Translations under genes and position numbers: made by a program | The notes under the pieces: generated by a model | The model's input: only the letters and a program-made list of their open reading frames with translations | Databases searched by the model: none | What the model was told of the DNA's origin: nothing | From: JAMXLO01 sp035569235 | Lineage (GTDB): Bacteria > Pseudomonadota > Alphaproteobacteria > Acetobacterales > Acetobacteraceae | Length of the DNA stretch: 64,000 nucleotides | Direction: 5' to 3' | Assembly: GCA_035569235.1 (NCBI GenBank) | Contig: DATMND010000003.1 | Span: forward strand, 1 to 64,000 | Shown: piece by piece, positions 17,476 through 25,975 of the stretch | How positions within the stretch are numbered: position 1 is the stretch's first letter | Layout of the letters: each line of letters opens with the position of its first letter

Positions 17476-20238
17476 ATGAGCACAAATTCAGCTTTGGCCT
17501 CGCACACTCAACTCGGGGCCTATATCGGCATTCCAGGGGATCCGGCAGCGCAGGCGCAATACAACAGCTTCGTGGCCTACATGGGCCAGGCACCGACCCT
17601 GTTCGACTGCTATGTCGATCAATCCATTCCTGAATCACAGTGGATATCGAATGCACAATGGGCTGCCGATACCATGGCCGGGGCATCCTGGTCGGCTGGC
17701 GGCACGCCGGTCGTGGGTATCCCGATGGCCGCCCCCGGAGAAAATCCCGATTCGTCGTTCAGGGCGATCAGCAGCGGCAGCGAGGATGCAATCTTCAACG
17801 GCATGTTCCAGGCATTTGCCGGTGACGGGTTCTCCACGTTCTACATCAGGCCCGGCTGGGAGATGAATGGCGGCTGGGAGAATTGGTCCGTTACACCTTC
17901 AAACGTCGCGGACTTCAATGCCGCATTTCAGCACATCGCCAATCTGGCGCACAGCTTTAGCGGCGCGTCGATCCAAGTCGTCTGGAACCCGAATGTCGGT
18001 TCCATTCCGACATCGCTCGCCAATTTCTATCCGGGAAATTCGGCCGTCGACGTTATCGGCCTGGATACCTACGGTGCGCCGGTCGATAGTGGCGACCCGC
18101 CGGGCAACACGTCCACGGACCCGAGCCAGCTGACACTGCTGGATACGCTGGCATTGGCAAAGGCCAACGGCAAGCCGTTCGCGCTTCCGGAAACAGGCGG
18201 CATCGATCCGACTTTCAGCCAAGCGCTCGCCAGCACGATCGCCCAGTCGGGCGCGCAGGTGGCCTTCGTGAATCTCTGGGATATCAGTGATGAATCGGGC
18301 AGTCTGAGCTGGACCAATTCCGGAGACAATCAGGCCGCAGGCGCCGCGTGGAAGCAGGCGTTTCAGACAATCGCCGGTAGCAGCCAGGCTGCGCCGCCGC
18401 CCGTCACGACCCCGCCGGTCACCACTCCGCCCGCCGCTCCGAGCCCGGACGGAACGAAGATCACCACCGCCGCGGCGGGTCCGATCATCGACAAGGCCGG
18501 CAATGCGTGGAAGCTCGTCCAGTCAACATCGAACGGCCTGCAGATTGCCGTCAACGGCACCGTCGATACGAGCACCTCGAACGTCGTCCTGCTGGAGACA
18601 CTCGGCAGCAACATCGTCCAGGAGAACACCGCCGGCGACTGGTATTCGGAACCTGGCCCCGGTGGTGCGTGGACCCAGGTCACCGCACCCGTAACCACCC
18701 CGCCGGTCACCACCCCACCGGTCACCACCCCGCCCGCCACTCCGAGCCCGGATGGAACGAAGATCACCACCGCCGCGGCGGGCCCGATCATCGATAAGGC
18801 CGGCAATACGTGGAAGCTCGTCCAGTCAACATCGAACGGCCTGCAGATTGCCGTCAACGGCACCGTCGATACGAGCACCTCGAACGTCGTCCTGCTGGAG
18901 ACACTCGGCGGCAACATCGTCCAGGAGAACACCGCCGGCAATTGGTATTCAGAACCTGGCCCGGGTGGTGCCTGGACCCAGGTCACCGCACCCGTAACCA
19001 CCCCGCCGCCCCCGGTGACGAACCCGGCCGCTGTCACCACCGGAACCGGCTCCGACACGCTGGTGCTCTCGATCTCAGAGGACGCCTACCAGGGCAACGC
19101 GCAGTTCACCGTCTCGGTTGACGGCAAGCAGCTCGCCGGCACGTTCGCCACCACAGCTTCGCACGCATCCGGCGCCACTCAGAGCTTCACCTTCAAGGGC
19201 GACTGGGCGGCCGGCGCGCATGCCGTCGCGGTGAACTTCCTCAACGACGCCAATGGCGGAACCGCCGCCACCGACCGCAACCTCTATGTCAACGCCATCA
19301 CCTACGACGGCAAGGCCACAGGCCTGAGCGCGGAGCTCGCCGCCACGGGCGCCAAGAGCTTCAGCGTGACCGATGCCACGGCGATCCCGGCCGCGGCCAT
19401 CGGCAGCGGGTCGGATACGTTGGTGCTCAACGTCTCGGAGGATGCCTACCAGGGCAACGCACAGTTCACCGTCTCGGTTGACGGCAAGCAACTCGGCGGC
19501 ACGTTCACCGCCACGGCGCTGAACTCCGCGGCCGCCAGCCAGAACTTCACCTTCAAGGGCGACTTCGGAACCGGCGCGCACGCGGTCGCAGTGAACTTCC
19601 TCAACGATGCGTGGGGAGGAACAGCAGCCACCGATCGCAACCTCTATGTGAACGGCATCACCTACAACGGGGCAGCGACCGGCCAGAGCGCGGTACTTGG
19701 TGTCACGGGTCCGCAAAACTTCTCGGTCACCGGCGGCACGACGCCCTCGGTCAGCGAGACGGGCGATCACGGGTCGCTGGCGAAGACCCTCTCGCAGACC
19801 GGCAGCTACACGGTCGGCGGCGACACCTTCGTGCTCACCGCCGGCAATGCCGCCGCCGTGACGCTCGGCACCGGGACCAGCCAGATCAAGTTCATCGGCG
19901 CCAGCTCTGCCACGCTGACCGGCGGTTCCGGCCAGGCCACCGTCACCGCCGATGCAGGCAGCAACAAGTTCGTCGCCGGCACCGGCACACTCGACGTGAC
20001 CGGCGGCGGCGGCAAGGACGCCTATGTGTTCCACGCCAACGGCGGTCTTCTCAAGCTCGAGGACTTCTCGATCGCCAAGGGCGATACGCTGACCGTGGAC
20101 AAGGCGCTGCAAGGCGCGATGCAGCAGACATCCGATGGCCAGGGCGGCACGATGCTTACCTTCGGCGCAGGCGCCAGCCATGGCGTGGACATCCACGGCC
20201 TGGCGGTCATGCCGACAACCAGCGTGCTGTGGGCATAG
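17476..20238 (+). CDS. Large leaderless GH26-like protein with carbohydrate-binding repeats and type I secretion-like tail
   Basis: A 920-residue modular protein. Residues 1-300 are a GH26-like hydrolase domain with GWEMNGGW (putative acid/base Glu129), VIGLDTYG and ALPETGG (putative nucleophile Glu239). Residues about 305-510 are two nearly identical 101-residue repeats, each beginning with a Pro/Thr linker (PPVTTPPVTTPP). Residues about 520-755 are two 120-residue copies of a calcium-dependent xylan-binding type domain (GSDTLVLSISEDAYQGNAQF, NFLNDANGGTAATDRNLYVN). Residues 756-920 are a glycine-rich beta-roll-like tail. There is no signal peptide, and the tail suggests type I secretion, although no transporter is in the window. 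A role in remodelling or binding the exported polysaccharide fits the context. Confidence 0.82.
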   Translation: MSTNSALASHTQLGAYIGIPGDPAAQAQYNSFVAYMGQAPTLFDCYVDQSIPESQWISNAQWAADTMAGASWSAGGTPVVGIPMAAPGENPDSSFRAISSGSEDAIFNGMFQAFAGDGFSTFYIRPGWEMNGGWENWSVTPSNVADFNAAFQHIANLAHSFSGASIQVVWNPNVGSIPTSLANFYPGNSAVDVIGLDTYGAPVDSGDPPGNTSTDPSQLTLLDTLALAKANGKPFALPETGGIDPTFSQALASTIAQSGAQVAFVNLWDISDESGSLSWTNSGDNQAAGAAWKQAFQTIAGSSQAAPPPVTTPPVTTPPAAPSPDGTKITTAAAGPIIDKAGNAWKLVQSTSNGLQIAVNGTVDTSTSNVVLLETLGSNIVQENTAGDWYSEPGPGGAWTQVTAPVTTPPVTTPPVTTPPATPSPDGTKITTAAAGPIIDKAGNTWKLVQSTSNGLQIAVNGTVDTSTSNVVLLETLGGNIVQENTAGNWYSEPGPGGAWTQVTAPVTTPPPPVTNPAAVTTGTGSDTLVLSISEDAYQGNAQFTVSVDGKQLAGTFATTASHASGATQSFTFKGDWAAGAHAVAVNFLNDANGGTAATDRNLYVNAITYDGKATGLSAELAATGAKSFSVTDATAIPAAAIGSGSDTLVLNVSEDAYQGNAQFTVSVDGKQLGGTFTATALNSAAASQNFTFKGDFGTGAHAVAVNFLNDAWGGTAATDRNLYVNGITYNGAATGQSAVLGVTGPQNFSVTGGTTPSVSETGDHGSLAKTLSQTGSYTVGGDTFVLTAGNAAAVTLGTGTSQIKFIGASSATLTGGSGQATVTADAGSNKFVAGTGTLDVTGGGGKDAYVFHANGGLLKLEDFSIAKGDTLTVDKALQGAMQQTSDGQGGTMLTFGAGASHGVDIHGLAVMPTTSVLWA
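18438..19043 (+). repeat. Two tandem 303-bp repeats inside the large GH26 gene
   Basis: Copy 1 begins at 18438 and copy 2 at 18741, a 303-bp (101-codon) period with only scattered base changes. Most differences are silent or conservative (for example Ala/Thr after the AGN motif). The near-identity at DNA level indicates recent duplication or gene conversion. Homology fades in the linker at about 19005. Confidence 0.9.
19049..19735 (+). repeat. Two 360-bp repeats coding for carbohydrate-binding modules
   Basis: The modules start near 19049 and 19409 (offset 360 bases, 120 codons). Stretches such as GCCTACCAGGGCAACGC recur exactly at this offset. They are more diverged than the 303-bp repeats just upstream, so this duplication is older. 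Confidence 0.85.
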
Positions 20239-20254
20239 CACGCGCCTGACCACC

Positions 20255-20281
20255 CCCCTGGTACAGTCGCCGTGCCAGGGG
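20255..20281. terminator. Stem-loop just after the large GH26 gene
   Basis: CCCCTGGTAC (20255-20264) pairs with GTGCCAGGGG (20272-20281), a 10-bp stem with one G-T pair and a 7-base loop, 16 bases after the stop codon. No T-run follows, so termination may depend on the second stem-loop downstream. Confidence 0.5.
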
Positions 20282-20288
20282 TGATGGA

Positions 20289-20328
20289 ACAGAGCATGCG
20301 GAGTACGCGTTGCATGCTCTGTTTCGTT
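20289..20328 (+). terminator. Strong stem-loop terminator
   Basis: ACAGAGCATGC (20289-20299) and GCATGCTCTGT (20312-20322) form a perfect 11-bp stem with a 12-base loop, followed by TTCGTT. It lies 50 bases after the large GH26 stop codon and probably ends that transcript. Confidence 0.65.
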
Positions 20329-20903
20329 GTCGGCGTACATCGGCACACTCCTCGTCCGGCCACAGTCAGATGGGCGCGCGTCCACTGGCCGAGATCATTA
20401 TGACCTGGGGCTAACCTTTCGCTGTGGGCCATCGGTCCGGTGAGGCTGGCTTGGTAGCCTGTATGGCCGCACACGGTGTGGAGGTCCGCCTCCCTGTTGC
20501 CGACCGGATCGCGCCCGCCGGTCTCGGAAGTCGGCATGCATAACGTTCCGGCTCTCTCATGCGTTCGTGTCTGGTTGATAGACTGTTGTTGGTTGCACCC
20601 TCCTCCATGCATGGTAAATTGGACTTCGCAATAAGTGGCAGCACATCCCGTAGCCAGGCCGTAGTTTGCGCCACGGAAGTCAGATATGAACGATCAATCA
20701 GCCAGGGCAGTGAGTGGAGCGACTTAATGGCAACCAGGGCGCCCAGGTTATTGCATTATCGACACCTCGTGGCGGACGCGGTCTGTCTGCTCCGTACCGC
20801 CGTAATCAGAGGTGACCAACGCGATCCATTCCTGGCCACACTTGTATTGGCGTCATCCTGACAACGATGTTGAAGAACGTGAACAGCGGGATCGTAATTC
20901 GGA

Positions 20904-22220
20904 ATGCATTATGAGAATACAGCGGTCACTCTAAAGACCAGCACACGACCACCACCCGACATCGGTCCTGCCGACGTGGACCCCGAGCAGACTGCGGTGC
21001 GCATTCTAGCGATCTGGACGCGTGAACTGGATGCCACTGAGCATTTCGGCAGAGTAAATATTGCGCGTCAAGTGCGCGCCTCTCTCCAGGACATTGGCCT
21101 CGTAACAAACCGTCGTTTGATCAATGTATTCGAGGAGCCGACACCGAACTGGTCGCTCCTATGGTCCGCTGCGGCGTTGCTCGCCGGTCTGCTGTCTGGC
21201 CGCCCGCTGCCATTGCAATGCGCCTTATTTGCCGCCGCCGCCCGCAGGCCCGCACTATTGGAAGATGGCCTGGACGCAGATGTCGTTTATCTCGATGGCA
21301 TTCGCACGCTTCTGTTGATGCGCCGCCTGTTGCGGGTGGCGCCACGGCTGCGCATGGTCGTCGATCTCGATGACCTGATGTCGCGCCGATACGAGCAATT
21401 GAGTCGCCTCGGCCTGCCATTTTCCTTAGGTTATCTGGAACGCGTACTGCCGCGTTCGTTATCGCGCCTGGCGGTGGCAAAGGGTATCGCCCGTGTGGTC
21501 TTGTGGTACGAACGCCTCGCTCTGCGCAATGCGGAGCGAGAAGTCCTGCAAATTGCCGACGCGGTTGTATTGCTCAATCGCTCGGAAGCCGCGACGTTGC
21601 GGGAAGTCGCGTCCAAAATGCGTGACTCGCGGCAGGCAACGGTTGTCGCCATACCACCAATGGCGAAATCTGTCAGCCGTGCCGTTCAATCCACGATGGT
21701 ACGTGTGCCCAACGGCTGGCGTGCCATCTTTGTGGGCAGCGACGTATTGGTGCAAAATCACCTGACGATTGCCTACCTGCTTGATCTCTGGGTAACCGCC
21801 AGGATCGACACAAAACTGCACATATTTGGTCGGCAGAAGCGACGTTGGCCGGACACCCCAAATGTCGCATTCCATGGCTACGTCGCGGACATCGAGGAAG
21901 CGTATTCGCCCGGAAGCATTCTGGTCTACCCGTGCCTCGTGCCAGGCGGGATCAAGACAAAGGTCCTGGAGGCATTTGCTCATGGCGTCCCAGTGATCGG
22001 TAACGCGCTGACGTTCGAGGGTATCCTACCAAGGGACTATCCTCTCGTCATCGACGACCAGGCGGAATTAGTCGCCGCCCTGAAAGACCCGAACTCCCGC
22101 GTTGAGGACCTGGAGCGAGCGACACACATTGGATCTTCGTATGTCGCACAGGAACATACGGCGCAGGCGTTCGAACGCTCCTGGCGCCAAGTGATCCTCG
22201 GGGCTGCGGGCGAACGATAG
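20904..22220 (+). CDS. Glycosyltransferase (GT-B, family 1/4-like)
   Basis: A 438-residue putative glycosyltransferase. The C-terminal half has a GT-B donor-binding layout: IFVGSDVLVQNHLTIAYLLD, LHIFGRQKRRWPDTPNV, GYVADIEEAYSPGSILVYPC and PGGIKTKVLEAFAHGVPVIG, where the last glutamate is the donor-site residue. The N-terminal half contains DVVYLDGIRTLLLMRRLL and VVDLDDLMSRRYEQLS. It is related to the family seen in some sugar transferases of stalk or capsule clusters. The ATG at 20904 has no strong ribosome binding site. It stands alone 665 bases after the large GH26 gene but in the same direction, and is taken as the last gene of the polysaccharide locus. Confidence 0.78.
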   Translation: MHYENTAVTLKTSTRPPPDIGPADVDPEQTAVRILAIWTRELDATEHFGRVNIARQVRASLQDIGLVTNRRLINVFEEPTPNWSLLWSAAALLAGLLSGRPLPLQCALFAAAARRPALLEDGLDADVVYLDGIRTLLLMRRLLRVAPRLRMVVDLDDLMSRRYEQLSRLGLPFSLGYLERVLPRSLSRLAVAKGIARVVLWYERLALRNAEREVLQIADAVVLLNRSEAATLREVASKMRDSRQATVVAIPPMAKSVSRAVQSTMVRVPNGWRAIFVGSDVLVQNHLTIAYLLDLWVTARIDTKLHIFGRQKRRWPDTPNVAFHGYVADIEEAYSPGSILVYPCLVPGGIKTKVLEAFAHGVPVIGNALTFEGILPRDYPLVIDDQAELVAALKDPNSRVEDLERATHIGSSYVAQEHTAQAFERSWRQVILGAAGER

Positions 22221-22437
22221 CCTATCGAGTGTGTCGGCCTTGACGTAAGTGGGGCTCCACCACCTTTCAGAATTTCACGCTGACTCGTTACAGCCCAGGT
22301 AGCCCAGGAATGATCAGCCCAACCTGAGCTCGGCGATCAGACGCACGGGATCACTGGTCAGTGTCTGGTGGATATCCCCGCGCTGTTTCCTGGCGGTCGA
22401 GAGGATGGACCGCACGACGGCACAATCCTTCGCACCG

Positions 22438-22819
22438 TCATCTGAACGAAAGCCGCTGGAGATCTCGCTCGTTGTCCGCCTCGGCACGAACCAGCTCCGC
22501 GGCCACCAGCGCGCCGAACGGCGCGGTCGGCAGGTTTGCAACCGCCGCGGCGTAGCCCTGAACCAGACGGCGATAGCTGTCCCAGGCGAGACGCGGGTTG
22601 CCGGTCAGGCGGATCAGGCCCTGGACCGTCTCCGCGTTCAGGCCGACATTCAGCACCGTCTCGAGCATCCCGGGCATCGACGCGGCGGTGCACGAAGGCC
22701 GCGGGCACCGGGAGGCCGGCGCGCGCCATCAGCATGAGGTTCCAGGCCTTGTTGCCGACCTCGTGTGCGCCGCCACCCGCGGGGACTGCGCCGGGCAGGA
22801 TCGGATAGAACTCAGCCAT
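22438..22819 (-). pseudogene. ppdK: Pyruvate phosphate dikinase remnant
   Basis: The frame from 22819 opens MAEFYPILPGAVPAGGGAHE and continues GNKAWNLMLMARAGLPVPAA, the start of a pyruvate phosphate dikinase. Near 22690 the frame shifts and continues as MPGMLETVLNVGLNAETVQG and LIRLTGNPRLAWDSYRRLVQ, which in intact enzymes lies about 60 residues further on. A deletion and frameshift have therefore joined two separated parts. The rest of the roughly 880-residue enzyme (His-domain and PEP-binding domain) is missing. The start overlaps the end of an upstream gene remnant (ATGGCTGA). It is not functional. Confidence 0.85.
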
Positions 22820-23085
22820 CGATGACGTCCTCGAGCACGTGGTCGCGCAGCAGCAAGCTGGCGCGCTTCAACGCGTCCACCGCCGCCTCGAACTTGTCGC
22901 CGGTCGCGGTGAACAGATGCAGTTTGCGAAAATCCTTAGCATGCTGGACCGCGGCGATATCCAACGCCCGCCACGCATCGTCGGCCTGATGCTCGATGAC
23001 GGCGATGCGATCGATCGCGGTCAGGAAGTCCTCCGTTTCGGCATCGCTCGCGTCTCGATCGATCTGCGATTCGTGGCCCAGCGTT
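22812..23085 (-). pseudogene. C-terminal remnant of a helical protein upstream of ppdK
   Basis: The minus-strand frame ends ...KFEAAVDALKRASLLLRD and then HVLEDVIDG before a TGA that overlaps the ppdK start. It reads as an amphipathic helical protein (AIDRIAVIEHQADDAWRALD) and resembles the PhoU/DUF47 type only in general character. The 5' side stops abruptly near 23085, where IS66-type transposase sequence begins, so the gene was cut by an insertion. The family assignment is weak. Confidence 0.5.
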
Positions 23086-23165
23086 GTTCCGAGCCACTGC
23101 GACCCCCTTCATGCCGCGCTCGACGACATTTGTGTCTATTTCCAGCCGGTCGACATTCAAACTTT
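23086..23165 (-). pseudogene. IS66-type transposase fragment (TnpC C-terminal motif)
   Basis: The translated stretch RLEIDTNVVERGMKGVAVAR followed by NNA is the conserved C-terminal signature of IS66-family TnpC transposases. Only about 27 codons remain, fused directly to the remnant upstream of ppdK. It marks one edge of an old insertion. Confidence 0.75.
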
Positions 23166-23186
23166 ACGAACAGCCGTGTTGGCTGT

Positions 23187-23200
23187 TTGACCCAGGTCAA
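23187..23200. promoter_or_regulatory. FNR/FixK-type binding site
   Basis: TTGACCCAGGTCAA is a perfect 5-4-5 dyad (TTGAC-N4-GTCAA) of the class bound by FNR and FixK regulators under low oxygen. It lies about 56 bases upstream of a start codon at 23256 with a GAGGAG ribosome binding site. The downstream gene is truncated, so the site is probably stranded. Confidence 0.65.
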
Positions 23201-23255
23201 TGTGCCTTCCCCGCAAGTCGGCATCATCGCATTCCGGGAACCGAGAGGAGCACCG

Positions 23256-23309
23256 ATGAAGTCGCAGATCCTGGCCGCGATCGGGGAAACCGACCTACAG
23301 CCCGCGGGA
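23256..23309 (+). pseudogene. Truncated start of an unidentified gene behind an FNR-type site
   Basis: GAGGAG is followed by ATG at 23256 and the codons MKSQILAAIGETDLQPAG. The sequence then runs into IS66-type DNA read on the other strand. The beginning looks like a real gene (good ribosome binding site, upstream FNR-type dyad), but only about 18 codons survive. The product is not recognised. Confidence 0.5.
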
Positions 23310-23493
23310 TCCAGCCACCATCGCCGCCGACACATCCGGCTCCATGCCTTCGGCCACGATCTTGTGCTTCTGCTCGGCTGTGCAACGACGGCGCTTGCCG
23401 CAGGTGCTCAACGCGGTGCCCAGGCGCCGAGTGATCGTACGATCAGTCGTACGAGCATTCCCCGCCTGCGAAGCGCGCTTTGCCATGCCGTCC
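23310..23493 (-). pseudogene. IS66-type OrfA-like transposase fragment
   Basis: The minus-strand frame from ATG 23486 reads MAKRASQAGNARTTDRTITR and later KRRRCTAEQKHKIVAEGMEP, then DVSAAMVA. This is the helix-turn-helix region of the small accessory protein of IS66-like and related elements. It is cut off at about 23310 against the truncated plus-strand gene. No terminal inverted repeats were found. Confidence 0.6.
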
Positions 23494-23583
23494 TCTTCAA
23501 TCACCGACGACATCCGGCACTAAGCCGCCCCCGCCGAGCAACGTGACGCTCCGAACTCGGTTACGTTGGAGGAGCCCTCGGTA

Positions 23584-23838
23584 ATGTTCAATCCTTTTGG
23601 GGTGGGGACAAAGATGCCGTGTTTGAACTGCGGTTCGGCGAGTGTGACGGAACGGCCAGAGCGCACGCCCCAGGGCTACCGCGGGTCCCGACGCCACGAT
23701 TGCAGTCGGTAGTTCAATGAGCGCACCGCAGGAGTACTGAGCCGGGCCCAGTGCCCTGGCGATGGCATCGAGCCCGTGGCCTTCTGGCGTCTGCGCCAAC
23801 GGCTGACCAGCCTCGCGTTCAATGACCAGTGCTGGTAG
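23584..23838 (+). pseudogene. Zinc-ribbon DDE transposase remnant (IS6-like)
   Basis: The frame starts MFNPFGVGTKMPCLNCGSAS, continues VTERPERTPQGYRGSRRHDC and, after an in-frame TAG, goes on FNERTAGVLSRAQCPGDGIE and PVAFWRLRQRLTSLAFNDQC before a second stop. The CxxC pair followed by a degenerate second cysteine knuckle is the N-terminal zinc ribbon of IS6-like DDE transposases. The DDE catalytic core is absent. One internal stop and the truncation make it inactive. Confidence 0.75.
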
Positions 23839-23905
23839 ATTGCCACCAAAATGGCGAGCGGAGAGAAATTCAGCCATACCCAACTCCCATGTGGAAGAGA
23901 GCCCT

Positions 23906-25186
23906 ATGGCAAGCAATGACTATCATAAGGATCGAATCGCCAATCGTCGGCTGCACCCGGAAACGCTGATGATGGGCTATGGCTACGCGCCAGGCCTCTC
24001 CGAAGGTTCGCTCAAGCCGCCGATTTTTCTCACATCGACCTTCGTCTTCGAGAATGCACAGCAGGGCAAGGATTTCTTCGATCTGACGTCGGGCCGTCGC
24101 CAACTGCGTCCAGGCGAGAAGGCAGGCCTCGTCTATTCGCGTTTCAACAATCCGAATCTTGAAATCCTGGAAGATCGTCTGGCGATCTGGGACCAGGCGG
24201 AACAGTCCGCAGTTTTCGCCAGCGGCATGGCGGCGATCTCCACCACACTTTTTACGTTCCTGCGCCCGGGCGACACGGTTTTGCATAGCCGCCCGCTCTA
24301 CGGCGGCACGGAGACGTTGCTGACGAAACAGATGGGCTCGTTCCACATCACCGCCTTCGGCTTCACCGATGGCATCGATGTTGCTGGGATGCGCGTGGTC
24401 GCCGAGGCTGCGCGCGCAAAGGGTCGGGTAGGGCTGATCCTCGTCGAGACTCCTGCCAATCCGACCAACGGCCTGGTTGACCTTGATGCCTGCGTCACGA
24501 TTGCCGACGAACTGGAAAAGCGGCAGGGGTTTCGTCCGCCGGTCGTGGTGGATAACACGATGCTTGGCCCCGTTTTCCAGGTGCCGCTGAAGCGTGGCGC
24601 GGACCTCTCGCTGTGTTCGCTGACTAAGTATGTCGGCGGCCATAGCGATCTCGTTGGCGGCAGCATCAGCGGCAAGACTGACCTTGTGAAGCAGGTGATG
24701 AGTTGGCGGAGCTCGATCGGCACGCAGCTGGACCCAAATTCCTGCTGGATGCTGATGCGCTCGCTCGAGACGCTCGAAATACGCATGACCCGCTCGAACG
24801 AGAACGCGGCTGTGGTAGCAGAATATCTGGCCAACCACCCGAAGGTAGCCAAAGTGCACTATCTCGGCTTCCTGAAGGACGGCCGTGAGAAAGCGGTGTT
24901 CGAGCGGCAATGCACCGCGCCCGGCTCCACTTTCGCGTTCGATGTGAAGGGTGGCGAGAAGGAAGCCTTTGCGCTGCTCGACCACCTTCAGGTAATGAAA
25001 CTTGCGGTGAGCCTGGGCGGTACTGAAACGCTGGTCTCGCATCCGGCCTCAATGACGCATTCGGGCGTCGCGCGTAAGTTACGCGAGGAGATTCGCCTGA
25101 CCGATGCGCTGATTCGCATCTCGGTCGGAATCGAGAACGTCGAAGATTTGGTATCCGACCTGGCTCAGGCGCTTGAATACGTCTGA
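23906..25186 (+). CDS. Cys/Met metabolism PLP enzyme (methionine gamma-lyase / cystathionine gamma-synthase family)
   Basis: A 426-residue PLP-dependent enzyme. The substrate-binding and cofactor motifs are present: SRFNNPNLEILEDRLA, ASGMAAISTTLFTFLRPGD, HSRPLYGGTETL, the cofactor Asp in VVDNTMLGP, and SLTKYVGGHSDLVGG, whose lysine forms the aldimine. The C-terminal SLGGTETLVSHPASMTHSG is also typical. It either cleaves a sulfur amino acid by gamma-elimination or makes cystathionine by gamma-replacement; the sequence does not decide. ATG 23906 follows GGAAGAGAG and gives the usual N-terminus. The gene stands alone, just after the transposase remnant. Confidence 0.88.
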   Translation: MASNDYHKDRIANRRLHPETLMMGYGYAPGLSEGSLKPPIFLTSTFVFENAQQGKDFFDLTSGRRQLRPGEKAGLVYSRFNNPNLEILEDRLAIWDQAEQSAVFASGMAAISTTLFTFLRPGDTVLHSRPLYGGTETLLTKQMGSFHITAFGFTDGIDVAGMRVVAEAARAKGRVGLILVETPANPTNGLVDLDACVTIADELEKRQGFRPPVVVDNTMLGPVFQVPLKRGADLSLCSLTKYVGGHSDLVGGSISGKTDLVKQVMSWRSSIGTQLDPNSCWMLMRSLETLEIRMTRSNENAAVVAEYLANHPKVAKVHYLGFLKDGREKAVFERQCTAPGSTFAFDVKGGEKEAFALLDHLQVMKLAVSLGGTETLVSHPASMTHSGVARKLREEIRLTDALIRISVGIENVEDLVSDLAQALEYV

Positions 25187-25243
25187 GTTTGTTTTGCTTT
25201 TCCACAGCAGCTACCATTCGACCGCAGTTGATCGCCCGCATGA

Positions 25244-25882
25244 TCATCGCCGCGCCTCCACCCGCGCGATGCGATAGACGCAACGCCGTGCGCCGGAGAG
25301 CAGATGCTCCTCGCGCCTGACAGATACATCGGCGCCGAGCGCTGCCTCGAACACTTCCAACTCGGAGCGGCAGAATCCCTGACAGGCCTGGGCCGCGGCG
25401 CAGATTGGGCAATGATCCTCGATCAGCAGAAAGCTGCCATCGCGTTGTCGCTTGGCCTGCGCCATGTAGCCCTCGATGGTCCGCAGCCGGGCCAATGCGC
25501 GGACCCGGTCACCGAGATCGGCGAGCGGCTCCAGCACTTTGCGGTAGCTTGCCACCATCGTTTCCTGCCGCGCATGGATGAGGCGATCCAGCCCGGTCGT
25601 GCCGAAGACCAGGCGGATGCCCTCGATCAGGCTGACCGTAAGGTCGCCATGGGTGTCGGGAAACCGCGCATGACCCTTCGCCGTCAACCGCCAAATCCGT
25701 TTCGGACGGCCGACTGCGCCTGACCTGTCTTCGTAGGCCACGAGACCGTCCTGGTGCAGCTTCGCGAGATGTTGTCGCGTGCCAACTTCGGTGATGCCGA
25801 GGCCGCGCGCCAGGTCATAAGTGCCTGACGGGCCTCGTGACTTGAGCGAATAGAGAACTCTGACGCTGCTGTCCGTGCCCAT
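25244..25882 (-). CDS. SufR-like winged-helix regulator with C-terminal cysteine motif
   Basis: A 212-residue regulator. The N-terminal winged helix (residues about 5-75: DLARGLGITEVGTRQHLAKL, VGRPKRIWRLTAKGHARFPD) resembles ArsR/SufR proteins. The C-terminal part holds DHCPICAAAQACQGFC and a later RRC, the cysteine pattern that binds an iron-sulfur cluster in SufR-type repressors. It is divergent from an MFS transporter gene across 93 AT-rich bases, so it probably controls that gene and itself in response to iron, oxidation or a ligand. No suf genes are nearby, so the true target is unknown. Confidence 0.8.
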   Translation of the reverse strand: MGTDSSVRVLYSLKSRGPSGTYDLARGLGITEVGTRQHLAKLHQDGLVAYEDRSGAVGRPKRIWRLTAKGHARFPDTHGDLTVSLIEGIRLVFGTTGLDRLIHARQETMVASYRKVLEPLADLGDRVRALARLRTIEGYMAQAKRQRDGSFLLIEDHCPICAAAQACQGFCRSELEVFEAALGADVSVRREEHLLSGARRCVYRIARVEARR

Positions 25883-25975
25883 GCGCTGATTGCCAGTCCA
25901 GTGGAATAAGAAAACCTATTGCTTTCCCAATGTGCATATCATAAAATAGCAAAAAACTTGTGAAAAGGGGCGCCC

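Larger units (their letters stand above)
20239..20903. other. Long intergenic stretch after the large GH26 gene
   Basis: About 665 bases hold two stem-loops immediately after the stop codon (listed separately). No supported gene was found. A 100-codon frame at 20559-20861 has no ribosome binding site, family resemblance or plausible composition. The base composition from 20540 onward is lower in GC than the neighbours, as often seen in non-coding or decayed DNA. Confidence 0.55.

Noticed and set aside
18438..19043. Repeats that could be mistaken for a CRISPR array or mobile element
   Set aside because: The period is 303 bases, the frame is open throughout, and they encode tandem protein domains.
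23497..23916. A 139-codon minus-strand frame starting like a protein (MAEFLSARHFGGNLPALVIE)
   Set aside because: Most of it is antisense to the IS6-like transposase remnant, whose plus-strand translation matches a known transposase N-terminus.
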